Shown here: positions 1-12,200 of the stretch, piece by piece
Numbering within the stretch: position 1 is the stretch's first letter
Layout: each line of letters begins with the position of its first letter
Source: Acephala macrosclerotiorum
Lineage: Eukaryota > Ascomycota > Leotiomycetes > Helotiales > Mollisiaceae
Reading direction: 5' to 3'
Length of the DNA stretch: 64,000 nt
Assembly (NCBI GenBank): GCA_014904845.1
Contig: MU119211.1
Span: 354,156-418,155 of the forward strand
The notes under the pieces: generated by a model
What the model saw: only the letters and a program-made list of their open reading frames with translations
The model's database searches: none
What the model was told of the DNA's origin: nothing
Translations under genes and position numbers: made by a program

Positions 1-831
1 TTTTCGATACTGCTCGAGGAGAGTACTTGATATTGCGATTCTTGCGGCAAGCGGACAATAAATAGATCGCAAAAGAAGGATTCAATATTCGAGGCAGCAA
101 TCAGCTTTCAATTCACTGTTCCAAATTCGCAATCAATCCTTCTGGACGTCTAATTTCCCATAATTGTACCTTGTAATCCCGGCGATTCATGACCACCAGA
201 TCTAAGTGAAGCATCCTTAGACCATCTTCATCCCCTCTAAGAGAATCTGAATCTTAGCGACATCACCCTCTACATGTGGCGGGAAGAATGTCTGTCATGC
301 TCACATATTTGAGAAAACGAGAATCTCTGTGATAATAAGCCCCTCATCAAACTCTTAGAATGTCTATCCCCTGCTCTATCTCTCGAAAGTAGCAGCAGCA
401 AGCCAGAAATACTTAGATCAGCAATATCAAAAACATGAACGTAAATAAATCATAGACCGCCGCTCACTCGAGCCCCTCAATCTCCCTCCTCATATCAAAC
501 ACTCTTGCAGGAAAGGTAGCTGATAGAAGTATCGACATTACATTAAAGAGTAGCTTACCACCCATTCTCTTCTTGTCATCCAAACCATTTCAAGATATTC
601 ATCCAACCTCATCTCATCTATAGATAACTATGTACTATATGAATGCATCCAAACCAACCGATTTTAAAGCCGTGTTGGAAATGCTAAAATACGCAATAGG
701 AGCTGTTTTTGCTCTGGTATAAACTCAAAATCAAACACGCTGAACAGCGCTCGTTCGCTCAATCATACAAACTTCGAACCCAAAGTCGTATCCAATCCAA
801 AATCAAACTCCCGATGAAGAAAGAAGCATCT
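1..831. other. Intergenic, no gene seen
   Basis: This AT-leaning stretch lies downstream of the fasciclin gene. I see no reading frame with a family signature and no tRNA-like box. It probably holds the 3' untranslated region of the fasciclin gene and flanking spacer. Confidence 0.5.
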
Positions 832-2234
832 TCAAAGCATCATAACAGCACCACCAAGCGCCACCATCAACCCTGCCGCCTTGTTGAATCCCGTCTCCTT
901 CGCAATTGCAGCACCCATCGCTTTACTACTACTTGTCGCAACCGTACTGCTTGTCTTCGCACCACTGCTCGTAGCCTTCGCTCCCGCGCTGCCAGTCGAA
1001 CTTCCGCTCGTGCTACTGACTGGACAGCTGCTGGTGCATGGAATCGCGCTCGTAAAGGGTAAGCTATAAACCGCGCTCGCAGAAGCGAAAACAGGAGCTT
1101 GGGAAGCAATCTGAGGGTTAGGTTGAGCGTTTGGTCCTTGTGGGTTTAGGGCGTTGTCGATTACGTGTAAGACACCGTTTGCGATCAGAATGTCAGAGGT
1201 GAGGAGTTGGGCACTGTTAATATACACGTTGTTTCCTGAGTGGAGAACTGTGATGTTCTCTCCTTGTTGGGTGAGCCATTTCGAGCCGTTAGTGAGGGAG
1301 GTGGAGAAGGCAAGTTGGTTGGGGACGAGATGGTAGTCCATGACTGTTGCAAGCTCATCGGAGGTCATTGAGGTAATGGCGGATCCTAGGGCTGTGAACG
1401 CGTCATTTTGAGGCGCGAAGATGGTTACGTTGGGGGATTCGAAGGTGGAGAGTTGGTTGGAGGCGTAGAGGGAACCTTCGAAGGAGGTGAGGTTGAAGGC
1501 TTGAGTTGTGTTTGTGATGGCGGTGGGTGGAATGAGGAGGGAGTCGATTACTTGGACTACGCCGCCAGTGAACATAAGGTCCTGCAGAGCTGTTAGTGTT
1601 GTCGAGGAATCTTGGAGTTTTGGAACGTACTGCTTGCACCAGAGTACTTCTGCTTCCTTGTCCGCTGACGAAAACCACAACATTTCCAGCCTGTTTAACA
1701 TTCTCTACTCTTTGTCCTCCAGTGACATTGCTCCATTCTGGGCTCGTTAACAGTGTTGGCAGAAACACTGGTGTTCCTGGCACTAATTGAGCTGCCACTT
1801 TCGTTCCTTGCAGGATATGGTATTCGAGGACATTGGTGATGGTATCTTGGTCGTTGTTTGCAAATGCTTTGTTCAATTGGGTGTAGGGAATCTTGTTGAA
1901 AGCATCGTTGTTCGGTGCGAGAATCTGCAAAGGGTCGTCAGTCCCGGATTTTTCAATTAAAGTTCTGCGAGGGTAGTACTTACTGTAACACCAGAGTACG
2001 AGGGCAATTGTAACAGAATGTCAGGATATTTCTAGTATCCTAGTCAGCCGCATGCTCAAATTCCATTCCCAAGGTCCAACAACTCACCTGTATCAAACTG
2101 TAAAACGTTGTCAAGTTCTTCTGTCCTGCAAGCAGAGATCCCAAATCTGAAATCGTCCCCGTCTGCGCGTTCACTCCCACACTGAAAACTCCCAACGTAG
2201 CCGCCACCAAACTTCTCCAGCTATAACTTCTCAT
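832..2234 (-). CDS. Secreted, GPI-type fasciclin (FAS1) domain protein
   Basis: Four exons on the minus strand: 2234-2088, 2031-1984, 1924-1631 and 1581-832, giving 412 aa. The start is the ATG at 2234, followed by a signal peptide (about residues 1-23, ending VNAQ). Two FAS1 domains follow, about residues 25-160 and 163-300. Each shows the expected short motifs: LAPNNDAF with EYHIL in the first, and VTIFAPQNDAF, DYHLV and NGVLHVIDNAL in the second. A Ser/Thr/Ala-rich stretch (about 310-395) and a hydrophobic tail ending in VMML fit a GPI anchor signal. All introns have good donors (GTGAGT, GTAAGT, GTACGT), and the third has a CTAAC branch site. FAS1 proteins of fungi are surface adhesins or matrix proteins; the ligand of this one cannot be read from sequence. 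No neighbour is functionally linked. Confidence 0.88.
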
Positions 2235-5200
2235 GTTGACGAAATATCCTCAATTTGTTCGGGCAATTAAATAAAACCAGACCACTCTCGTAATGAACGT
2301 TTCTCACACTTCAAACGTGAAAGTGCAATATGCCGGCAATGTAGCGACCGTGACAGGAGTAACGAACAAACTCCTTTGGAATTAAAAAGCAAAGCAATAT
2401 CTCCAAGACACAGGGACGAGAGGGAGATGCGGTCTCAGTATCAAACAAAATGATATCTAGGAAATACCATATCTTGGGCTTTTGAGAAGGCTTGGCGTGT
2501 CCTCGGCGCTCTGCTTTTCAAGGATGGACACTGCAACGGCGCCATTGGTGCAGGGTCCTCATCTCAAGGGTGCTCTGTGAGTGGTGTCAGCCATGCTGGT
2601 GTGTTGTTTTCTTTAGTCGATCAAGAGGGTCGGGGGCCCTCACTATCTTGGCCCTGGTCTGTGTCCCCTGGTGGCGCTCGTTCATGAGGATCCTCAAGGG
2701 CCAGCGATGGCCTCTTCTGCGAGGGTGCTGATTGGGCGAAGAGATAGTCGCTTTGATTGGATGCTGTTTTTAATTGACCGCTGGTTTCGCAGCATGAGGA
2801 AATAATTGGTCCCAATGAGATCGAGATCTTGAATGCCAGTGCGGAAGAGGCGTCCGTCCCCACTCACAGCAACGCCTCTGGAAAAAGCCGATTTCGAGTA
2901 TCTTCAGCTGGTAGCTCTTCCAAGATCTCGAACTCTTGGATAGCTTCATGGGCTTTCTAGATTCGGTGACAAGTTTGGGCCCTATCATGGATTGTTGTCG
3001 ATAGATCCATTTTCAGGGGGAAACATCGCCGTCGGTCCACAGAAGCAGTCAAACTCGATTAAGCGACACTATTTCTCCATACCCCGGCCAGCTAGTCTAC
3101 GCTGAGAGCTACATCGCGAACTATCAAAGACCAGTCTCCTTATCTTAAAGACTCTAGAGCATCAATTTGGGAGAAAGCTCGCGATGTTGTGATTTCATTT
3201 CAGGTCGAGAGCCATCAGCCGCGCCAAATGTGATTGTTAGGAAGAAATCCGGCTTTTGGCAGATTGGAGAGCTGTATGGCTGAGGAGGGTATTCTAGATC
3301 CCCCCCACCCACGATATCACCACAACGGCTTCACTGCATGGCAGAAAGTCCACTAGACGTCGAGAACTCGATAAGCATCGTTATGTGTATCTCAATATCC
3401 CACTCTCTTCTCAGCTGACTCAACGGCTTCCCGCATTCTGCATAAAATTTTGTTGAACTTCATCCTCGACAGCAGCGTATGGAAGGCTCTATTACGGCTT
3501 CTCTCTCGCTGCTGTGCTGTCTTCCACGCAGAACTATCGATATGCACAACACTCTCTCGCTTCCATCCTTGCCTTGCATAAAACCATCGAAGTCTTGTCT
3601 GCGCGACTGTACATGCATATCTCAACTGCCACCATTCCGACAGGATCACCCGCCTGATCTAAAGGCGACATGCAGATCCTTTCTGCAGTCATACACGAGA
3701 AACTTTACATGCATTTCAATCTTCTCGCCGCTTTTCTGCACAGAAAAAAAAAACAAGGTTGACTTTCGCTTGAGAGTTGCAGATCACATCCATAAAATCT
3801 ATAGATCAAAACAACCTTATCCGGACACCCAGTCAAAAAATAAAGCATTCCCGGCCCCTCTCCGAGCATCGTATCCACTGTTAGACGGTGCGTCAAATCG
3901 CATCATCTTTCATCTCAACCCTTAACCCTCAGGGCACGGCGGCACCCGTGTTTTCCGTGTTATCCATAGGTAAAACCTTGATATCGATCTCCACAAACAC
4001 GAGGTGGGGATTGCATGGTTACTACAAGGTTACATTTCTTAACGGTAAACAAGCATAAACATAAGATTTTGGGTACGAGAGAGTGGATGAACTCATTCCG
4101 GCGGAGATCTACCTTGAGATTCTTTGACGCTCGCAGAGTGGATGAAGACGAGAAGGGATGTTGATGCGAGGCGGAGATTGGATGCCTGTTGGGAGTGCAG
4201 GTTCTCAGAGTTAGCTGCCAACTTTGGCCATGAGTTGCTATCAGAGCGTCGAGTCTTTCTTCAGGCCCTCAAGTTCTGGGTGAGACGTAAAATGCGTGCT
4301 GATGCGCAGAAATCAGCATGATCCTCCCAGCGCATCTGATTCAAGGGACCAAGCGAGGGGTAAACTTCCTCACGACCAAATAATATATTTAATATTTTCC
4401 TTGGCGATGGAATAACATGTCACAAATATTCATCCGATATATTTCATTCTTCATCTCTTTATTCCTCCCATCCTCGTCATCAGCCAGTCCCCGATACCGC
4501 AAGTACGGTACAGCCTGAACCCAACCCAACTCTCACCCAAGTCCAAGGCAAGGCTTGGATGTCAACAACGGCAATGCACATTTCCTTCGTTCGAATCTCT
4601 TGCATTGCACTTTATTTTTTTTCACATCCCGTTCGGCGGAATTATGATGCAGTGATCCTTTTAGATCACAGATCGCTTGTTTGCTCGAGGCTTGGGAAGT
4701 CCCGATGTGGAAATTTTGAGGAAAAGTAAAGAGAGACATTGTTTCGACGAGGCCATGTGCAAGTGCATAGCAGTCAGCCTCTGACTTCACTTTGCATTTT
4801 TCACTCATCTAGTGACATCTCTCACTGTCGTAAGAGGTTTGAATTTGAGAGGTTGGGAACTCATTGATTGAGGTCGTCGTTATCAGCAGATTCAAAGTTT
4901 TGAACCCAAGATCGAAATGACCGATATCACCAGTTCCAAAAACCATTGAGATACTGATCAAGTCACACTCATCTCCCGCCTCTTTCCATCACCACCTATT
5001 CATCATCCACAGCCAGCCTGATTCAAAATAATTCTCTCCGGCCCTGATTCACTTGCCCCTCGCTTACCTATCTATATCCCACCTCATGTATCAGCGTTTT
5101 CAGCGTTTTGTCTGAGGCGAAAATATGCAGGCACAGACAACACATAAGCAATAATTCGCTCAGCTTTTCAAGACATAGATACGCTCTGCATATGCGTTTA

Positions 5201-6336
5201 CTTGCAACTAGCTGTCTTACCATATCATCACCATCCCAGTCCCAAACTCCCAAAAGAAGAACAGCGAGAAAGACTGGCCAAGAGAGCAGCGGTGAATGAA
5301 GGTGTGTGAAAAGAAAAAAGCCAAGAAGAAGAAAAAAGGCGTAAAACACATCACCCCCACCTACCCATCCCACTCTCATCCTCCTTCACCGTCCTCTATC
5401 CATCCATTATCACTGGTCGTGTTTCTTCCCTTTCAGGAAGAGTAGATATTACTTGTCCGGAAGCAGATTTTTGGATCGTCACTCTGGCTAGCTGCCTCTT
5501 TCTTATCTTCATCACTCGTGATGTTTCTCTCTCCCTTTCCGCTTCCGCCTCAGCGCCGGGCTCAGGCACGCCCAGATCCGAGTGGGAATGTTTCGAGGGA
5601 CCGCGATGAAGACTGAGATAGAGGCGAGAGACTGACGGTGAGTGTGTGGTGGGGAGATTGAGGAAAGACATGTGATTCAGTGAGAGAGCGAGGCTTGAAA
5701 GGGAGGAGGGAGGTAATCAGCAAATCAGATACCAAGCCAACCTTCAATCATGTTTAGAATGAAGGATCACAAGAGCCAATTCGCAGTGCTAAGATTCACA
5801 CTCCAGGCTTAAGATCACAGGATAAATATAGCAGGATCAAAAGATGATGTATATATCTCTATTATGTGTACTGAATTATATTTGTAAAATAAGGAGATTC
5901 GTTCACCACTTCAATCGAGCACAGGAAATTGACAGAAACCACTGCTCGAAAGAAAATCTATGTACAATTCCTGAAAAACTCCTCAATTGTCTTATTCCAC
6001 GTCTATATATTCCCCAATCAATTCCGACAACTATTCCTGACTCCACTCTCACATTGCTCCTTTCCCATCTCTATCCATCGTCCCTACCAAGTAATTAAAG
6101 GAGTGTAAATGCAGTATGCTATGCTTGATGGCTTGATTGGACAACGAATTGCTCTTTTGACTTATCTTCATTAGCGATTACCCACACAACAATCCCATCC
6201 CATATCTGAAACGTTCTCCAACAAGCCTCCTCATATACAATCCCACGTAGCAAAGTATGCCATGCATCCGAAGAACTCCATCATCACAATCCAAATCCCA
6301 AAGCAAACAACATGAAAACACAAACTCGTAGACTGT
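2235..6336. other. 4.1 kb gene-poor interval
   Basis: No open frame here shows a recognisable domain or a plausible spliced gene. There are purine-rich and pyrimidine-rich tracts around 5000-5400. On the minus strand a 103-codon frame with an ATG at 5379 has hydrophobic stretches but resembles nothing I know. The interval probably holds the promoter of the fasciclin gene and the 3' untranslated region of the glycosyltransferase. An unannotated non-coding transcript is possible. Confidence 0.4.
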
Positions 6337-9279
6337 TTACCACGAGAAGGTCATCAGGGCTGGATTGAGCGCGAGTGGTAACAGCAGATGAGATGCTGTT
6401 ACTGTCGCCATTGGAAGGATAGCGACGAAGTCCTGGATCTTCCAGTCGTATGGCACGAATGGTGCAACGGCAAGGACGATCATGCCAACTATGCCGATGA
6501 GCGAGAACAAGATGGAGAACTTGAACTTCGACAACACCTTGGGAACTTCAATGAAGAAGTTGGAGAACTCGGCTTCCTTGGAGGTGGCACCCCATGTCAT
6601 ATCGATCTCGAACATGTGGGCAAGGAGAGCTTGAGACACGTGAAGCGACAGACCACCCAAGAAGATGGCGAGGAGGAAGGTCCACTTGAAGTTCTCGAAG
6701 ATGGCCCACCCGAGGGATCTCTCACCGACACGGTAACGGAGGAGAGCAAGAGCGATGTTTCCGAGACCGTTGAAGACGATGATGATGGAGAACCAAACCT
6801 TCCACGAATCCACGTAGTACTTGTCTAAGTAACCGTTGAACCATCCGATGGCGAAGTAGTTGGCAGTTGTCATGATCCAGGCGGCACCGATAGCGTAGTA
6901 GGTTCCAATGTATGACACGATGGTGACCTTTGACGTGAAACGAATGTTGGAGAACAAGAAGGATCGGAACAGTGGGGTGAAAGGGCCTTTGTAGATCCAC
7001 TTGCGGATTGGGTGGAAGAGAAGTTCGTTACATCCGTAGGCATATTTCTCCCAACGGGCCAATTCATCATACACGGTCAAAGACACGCCTTCCTTGAATC
7101 CGTCACCAGCCCAGGCGGCAAGACGAATGATGTAGCCATTGCACTGAAGACGGAGAGACATATCGAAATCCTCGGACACGTGAGATTCAGACCAGAACTT
7201 TTCGTATCCGTCCTCGTCATAGTAGGAGACTTGTTGAATAGCAGACCAGCGGAGAATGGCATTATGACCGACGAACGGAGCGACATCACCGTTGGATACA
7301 GTGTATCGAATGGCAGTGTAAATCAGGTTCGTGAAGAAAGTGATACCGTTCTCGAAGTAGGTGTGGACGACTTGCATGACACCGGAAGAGAATTGCATGA
7401 TACCGACATCAGGGGATTGTTCCATTTCGGAGCAGGCATCGAGGAGACAATCAGCAGGGACACGGGTATCAGAATCAACTAAATTTTGTCAGCATTTGAA
7501 GTCACAAACAAACGGAAAGCATACTCAGCAAGATGTAGTCTCCGATACGGATGTTGCCATCGGCCCAGGCACGTCCATTATCCTCGAGAGCTTCCTTAAG
7601 ACATCTTTCGTAGGCTTGAGCCTCATCCGCTTGAGTCCAGTCGACAGGACGTTGAATTAAAGCTAACTTATCCTCAACCATGCAGGAAATGTGCAAACCA
7701 AAGTTCATGTTGGAGGCCTAGAAGGGGAATGATCGTCAGCTTTCAGCTCCCACAAAACATTCTAAGACATAGCAGGCTAGTATTCAATCATTGACGTGCG
7801 ATCGCCAAACAAACTAGCCCTAAGAATGCAGATCGCTGAGCCCACACTCATAAACTTCCGCTGACGCGTTCTGTGGATCCCAAAATGTTGTTGGATTAAG
7901 CTTACTTTCTTGACTGTGGAGATTGTCAGCTGATGATCGAAATGAGGCGACAACGAAACAACTTACATTTTCCCTTTCTGATGAAGTTGTCACCATGCTT
8001 GGGTCTTGCAACCCATCCGATGCTGTGATCAGCGTAAAACTCGATTCTGGCACGTCGCTCTTCCTCGTTGATGATTTGAAGACCGTCGTCGTTAACAAAC
8101 ATGTTGGCTGAACCACCCTGGAGTTCGTAGGTCGAAATGGCCTGCTTGATGGACTTGACAGTGGGCGCAATAACAGAGCTCAAACCCTCCTTGTACACAG
8201 GGCACTGGATAGTGATGTGAGGAAGAACAGAACCTTGCAGCCTGGGAGGGGCGTTGGCAGAATAGAACTTGGAGTTAATCTGAAGTTGTCTGACAGGACC
8301 GAAGATCTGTGCCAAACAACCTATGATAACTTGACCGAAGAAAAGGGTGAAGAAGATCTGGACTGGTGTCAAAGCTAGTAGTGCGAGACGAGTATAGCTG
8401 CCGTCAACATCCACTTCGATGGCAAGTTGCCGTGCACCAGCTCCCAAGGTCGTCATGATCAATATCATCGTGAGGGTCACGAGAACGGTGTTCTGCAAGT
8501 GCAGTGGTCTCTTCTCCGGGATGATCTCTCCGCTTTCCTCGTCGATTTCGGCAACAGCAATGTTTGCTTCCTTCTTGCCATCATCGTCCTCTGCCTCTCC
8601 GGTCTTCCATACGAGCTCCATCAGCTCCGACTCGATGTCCTTCGCACGTTTAACCAAATGCAAGGCTTCGTCATCCCAAACAACCAATAAAGCCTCTGAT
8701 GCTACGAAAGCAGCGAACTGATGCTTTCTCGCACGAGGAAGATCCTCGATTGTAGGAAGAATTTGAATGCGGAGACCATTAAGTAAAGGTACATCAACCG
8801 CGTCGGGAGACCATTGGAGAAAAGTCTTGATAACTCTGGAATTGACAGTCATGGCACACTGTACAGTCAGTCATTGTCTCCTTGATTCAGAGCATTCTCC
8901 ATACCTGAACATTAAGCGCTGCGCAAGCTGCAGCAAAGGGAGAACTGCCCAATTGTGGCGGGCAAGCCATGTATGTGTTTTTCGACTTCCGGAGGAGAAC
9001 ACCTTCGATCTCTCCACTTCCATCGCTGACCCACAGATGTGAACATTGCTGTTGGTAGAGGTAGTTAACCATAACCTCATGCTTGATATCATCAAGGAAA
9101 GTCGAGCTTTGCGTTGATCGATTTGAAATGGAATTTCGCGACGATCCGAATCTCGATTGAGGTGGTTGCAGCTCCATGTTGTAACTGTCGTGAGGTGAGG
9201 CCATCGCCGGCTTCTCAGCCATTGCTGGAGCCGCCTGAGGCTCAGGCTTCTTGTTCTTGAAGTAACCTCCGATCCCCAT
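6337..9279 (-). CDS. Family 2 glycosyltransferase, conserved fungal hyphal-growth type (GT2)
   Basis: Five exons: 9279-8905, 8858-7967, 7913-7906 (only 8 nt), 7717-7525 and 7478-6337, giving 869 aa. The start is the ATG beginning MGIGGYFK; no ATG lies upstream in frame. A low-complexity N-terminus is followed by a conserved region, membrane segments near residues 280-345, a processive GT2 catalytic core, and several C-terminal membrane helices. Visible core elements are VNDDGLQ, GKFKKASNMNF, DSDTR (the DxD metal site, about residue 490), SEDFDM (about 590) and an ELARW motif in the place of QxxRW (about 632). It resembles chitin/cellulose/hyaluronan synthase-type enzymes but is not a classical chitin synthase. 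Family knowledge: the orthologue in Zymoseptoria tritici and Fusarium graminearum (GT2) is needed for hyphal extension on solid surfaces and for virulence. The sugar polymer made is not known to me. The 8-nt exon completes the conserved FKK of the KASN motif. Confidence 0.82.
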
Positions 9280-12200
9280 CTTTGCGGTGTTCTTGCTCTT
9301 CAATTAAGGTATATCGGTCGACGAGACAGCAAGACGTCTGGTTGGATCCGGGTATTCGCTCGATTCGAGGGGAACGCGCTTAATATACTTTGGAAGCGAA
9401 AGACTAAAGGTGAGAATATTAAGAGCAGCTCATAGATAAGTGAGCTGCGGTGTTGGCCTGTGCTGGACGACGATCAGTCAACCCTGCTTGCTGGAGAGTG
9501 GAACTCGAATTGGATGGAGTATGCGTACCAGGAAGTTGTCGAGTTCAAAGGGAACTACTCTCGACAACAATACTCGGGCCCGTGGTACAGCGAGTGTCGT
9601 GCCGGCGGACACTGGACAGCTGGCTGGGAATTGAACGATAGTATGACAGACAGGACAACGAATGTGAAGGGTGTGCGAGCCCAGTGATGTATATTGCACG
9701 AAGCTAGACGAAAGTTGGGCGGAAGGGTAAGGACGAGAGAAGGTCGAGCTGAGCCGGGGAGTCTGGCCTGCTGTCAAGGGACCGACGAGGGTAAGCGCAG
9801 AGGAGGAGCCTTGGTGCTTGTTAGGTTTAGCGAGTGAGCAGGATTAGTAGGGTTCCCGGCTGGCGGGAGGAGAGGCGGCGAGAGCCAAGACTGGGCGTCA
9901 GATAGTGGAAGTGAAGGGCAATAGACTGCACAAGAGTGGATGCTGATACACTGCAACTGTGCGTGCTGATGTGCCTTGACCCTGGATGGAAACAAAGCGC
10001 TAGAGGCGTTCTGATAGTGCAAGAAGGTCTCCCACTAGCTGCACGGCTGAGATATCGAGGACGACAGGGGCAGTGAGGAGTGAACCGAGCGCGGCCAGGG
10101 CGGGGCAGACAGGATCCTGGTGCCGATGAACACTGACGAGACCAGGACCGCGAGAGACGATCGAGAAGAGGCGACTGCTGTAGTGGGGGAGATCGCGGAG
10201 GGTCCAGTTTGATACGGGCAGTGATGGGCTCGCGATGACCGAAGGTGTTGCGATTCTTGTTCTGTTCTTGATGCTGGGCGAATCGTATTCAGAGGAGGAG
10301 GAAGACCTAGGAATAGGACGGTGAGCACCGAGGTTGGTGTTGGATCTTCGTACCACTGCCAGCAAACTTGTCGCTGCCGGTCTGTGTATTTTGAGAGCTC
10401 GTGTCCGTTATCCCGTGCTGTTGTACAGGCGACAGGCGCTTTCTTGCTGGGGAAATACAGTGACTCCTACCTGCCCAACACTCACTCACCGACGCTAATG
10501 ACCCACTAAAGAGCCCTATGGCCAGACATTCAATCCACTGTCAGTGCAGCGTCTAGACATGCAGATCTAGAATGCCCATTGTCCCTTGGTTCACCAATTG
10601 ACCAATTCTGGAACCCCTCATTCTCGTGTTCCCCCTTCCTGATCAGGGGTGAGGTTGAGAATTGAGACTGAACATCTTTAGCGCCAGCTAGCCTCTAGTT
10701 GCGTGCAAGGTCCACGGCCTCGGCAAGCCAGTCCTAAAAGGGCAGCCGTGGCTGCTGACAGGGGCGGGAACCAGGAACCAGGATTAAGTCTTGACTTTTC
10801 CTCCGCGGCTTGCCGGTTTATCGAAACGATGTCAGCAATTCTCCGCCCGCAGATTCCAGGGTCAGGGCAGACATTTTGCCTCAATGAGGGGGAGGGAGAT
10901 AAGGTTCTGAGAAGAGCGCAGTGCTGCTGTAAGGTTGTCACGGCTCGTTTACCCAACGCCCATGATGTACTTCTTAGCTTGTTTTGCCCTCCGACCTTCT
11001 TCAACTGTGTGTCGCCTGGTCGTTGTCATGGTCGGTCGTGATAGCGGGTCTTTCTATTCTCATTTATCTTTAGCGCTGTACGGCATCAACCATTTGGAAT
11101 CTTGGGCGCTTTGAGGCTCTGACTGCGTTGATATCATACACGCTGATGGCAGTTTGATGGATCTTGACCTAAAGTTTGACCGTCTCGATTGCTAGTACAC
11201 GATTTAGCTGTCACTTCGGAACATCGGCCATGATAATTTTGGCAGCGTGGCTTATGGGAGAAGGTCGGCCGACCATGAGTGCAAAAGTCAGATCTAGATG
11301 TGGAAGCTCAGAGTGACATTGTACAAATGTGGAAATGAGCTTGAGACGGTCTCAATTTCCATCCCGATAAGGGCATTCAGTATTGGTCGGGATAATTTGA
11401 TTCCTCCCGAATAATGCAATACAAAGGAGGAGCATTCGCATATGATCTCATCGTCCATATGAGACGAGTTGAAATGAGCTTGATAAAGAGGATCTTCAGG
11501 ATGATGTTGTTGCCGTTGATGGTCTAAAAATGGCCTTAAATTTAGGTTAACCTTAATCCCAAGTCGTGAAGATCACAAAATTTTCCAAGGCGATGTGAAA
11601 CCACCCACTTTAGATCACCACAAGCAAGGACGAAAATAAGACAAATCGCATCATCGTTGGATGAAGTTATGAACAGCCTTACGAAAATTGTCTCGTACAA
11701 CTTCGTGAACACTCGGCTCCAGCTTCCTCCTTTCTTCACCTAGCAATCCGTGGCAGGTCATCAGTCAGCCGCTTCTCAATCTCCGACCCGTGCAAACCGA
11801 TGAGATTCCTAACGTTCGAGCGGCTGAGCCGATGAACTGGACGTCTAGACTCCAGATTTCTTAGAAAGAATTCTCAGAGAAGCATCTCGTTCTGGACAAG
11901 ATCTTCGAGTGGGTTCATAAGTTCATAGCTTACAGTTCCTAGATCTTGCATCGTGGTACAGCCAGAACTCCAGCTCGAACTGCTCGCTTCGCGCTCTCGC
12001 TGCTTTGCCTGTCCGTGGTGACTTCACCAGTTTTAGCCGCAGACGGAACACTCGCTCCAGGCACCGGAAGACACCAGCCGCATCCTATACATCAAAAGCA
12101 GCGAGATATAGACCAAGCTTCCCAACGGGGTCAACTAGCGCACATTTACGTCTTAATAGAGAATAACTTAAGGATAGTCGACTATATTAATAGCAGAGAT

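Noticed and set aside
5068..5379. 103-codon minus frame with ATG and hydrophobic stretches
   Set aside because: It reflects pyrimidine-rich DNA on the plus strand. No conserved features.
6337..9279. Chitin synthase
   Set aside because: The DxD and RW-type motifs fit GT2 generally, but the chitin synthase hallmarks (EDR and QRRRW) are not seen.
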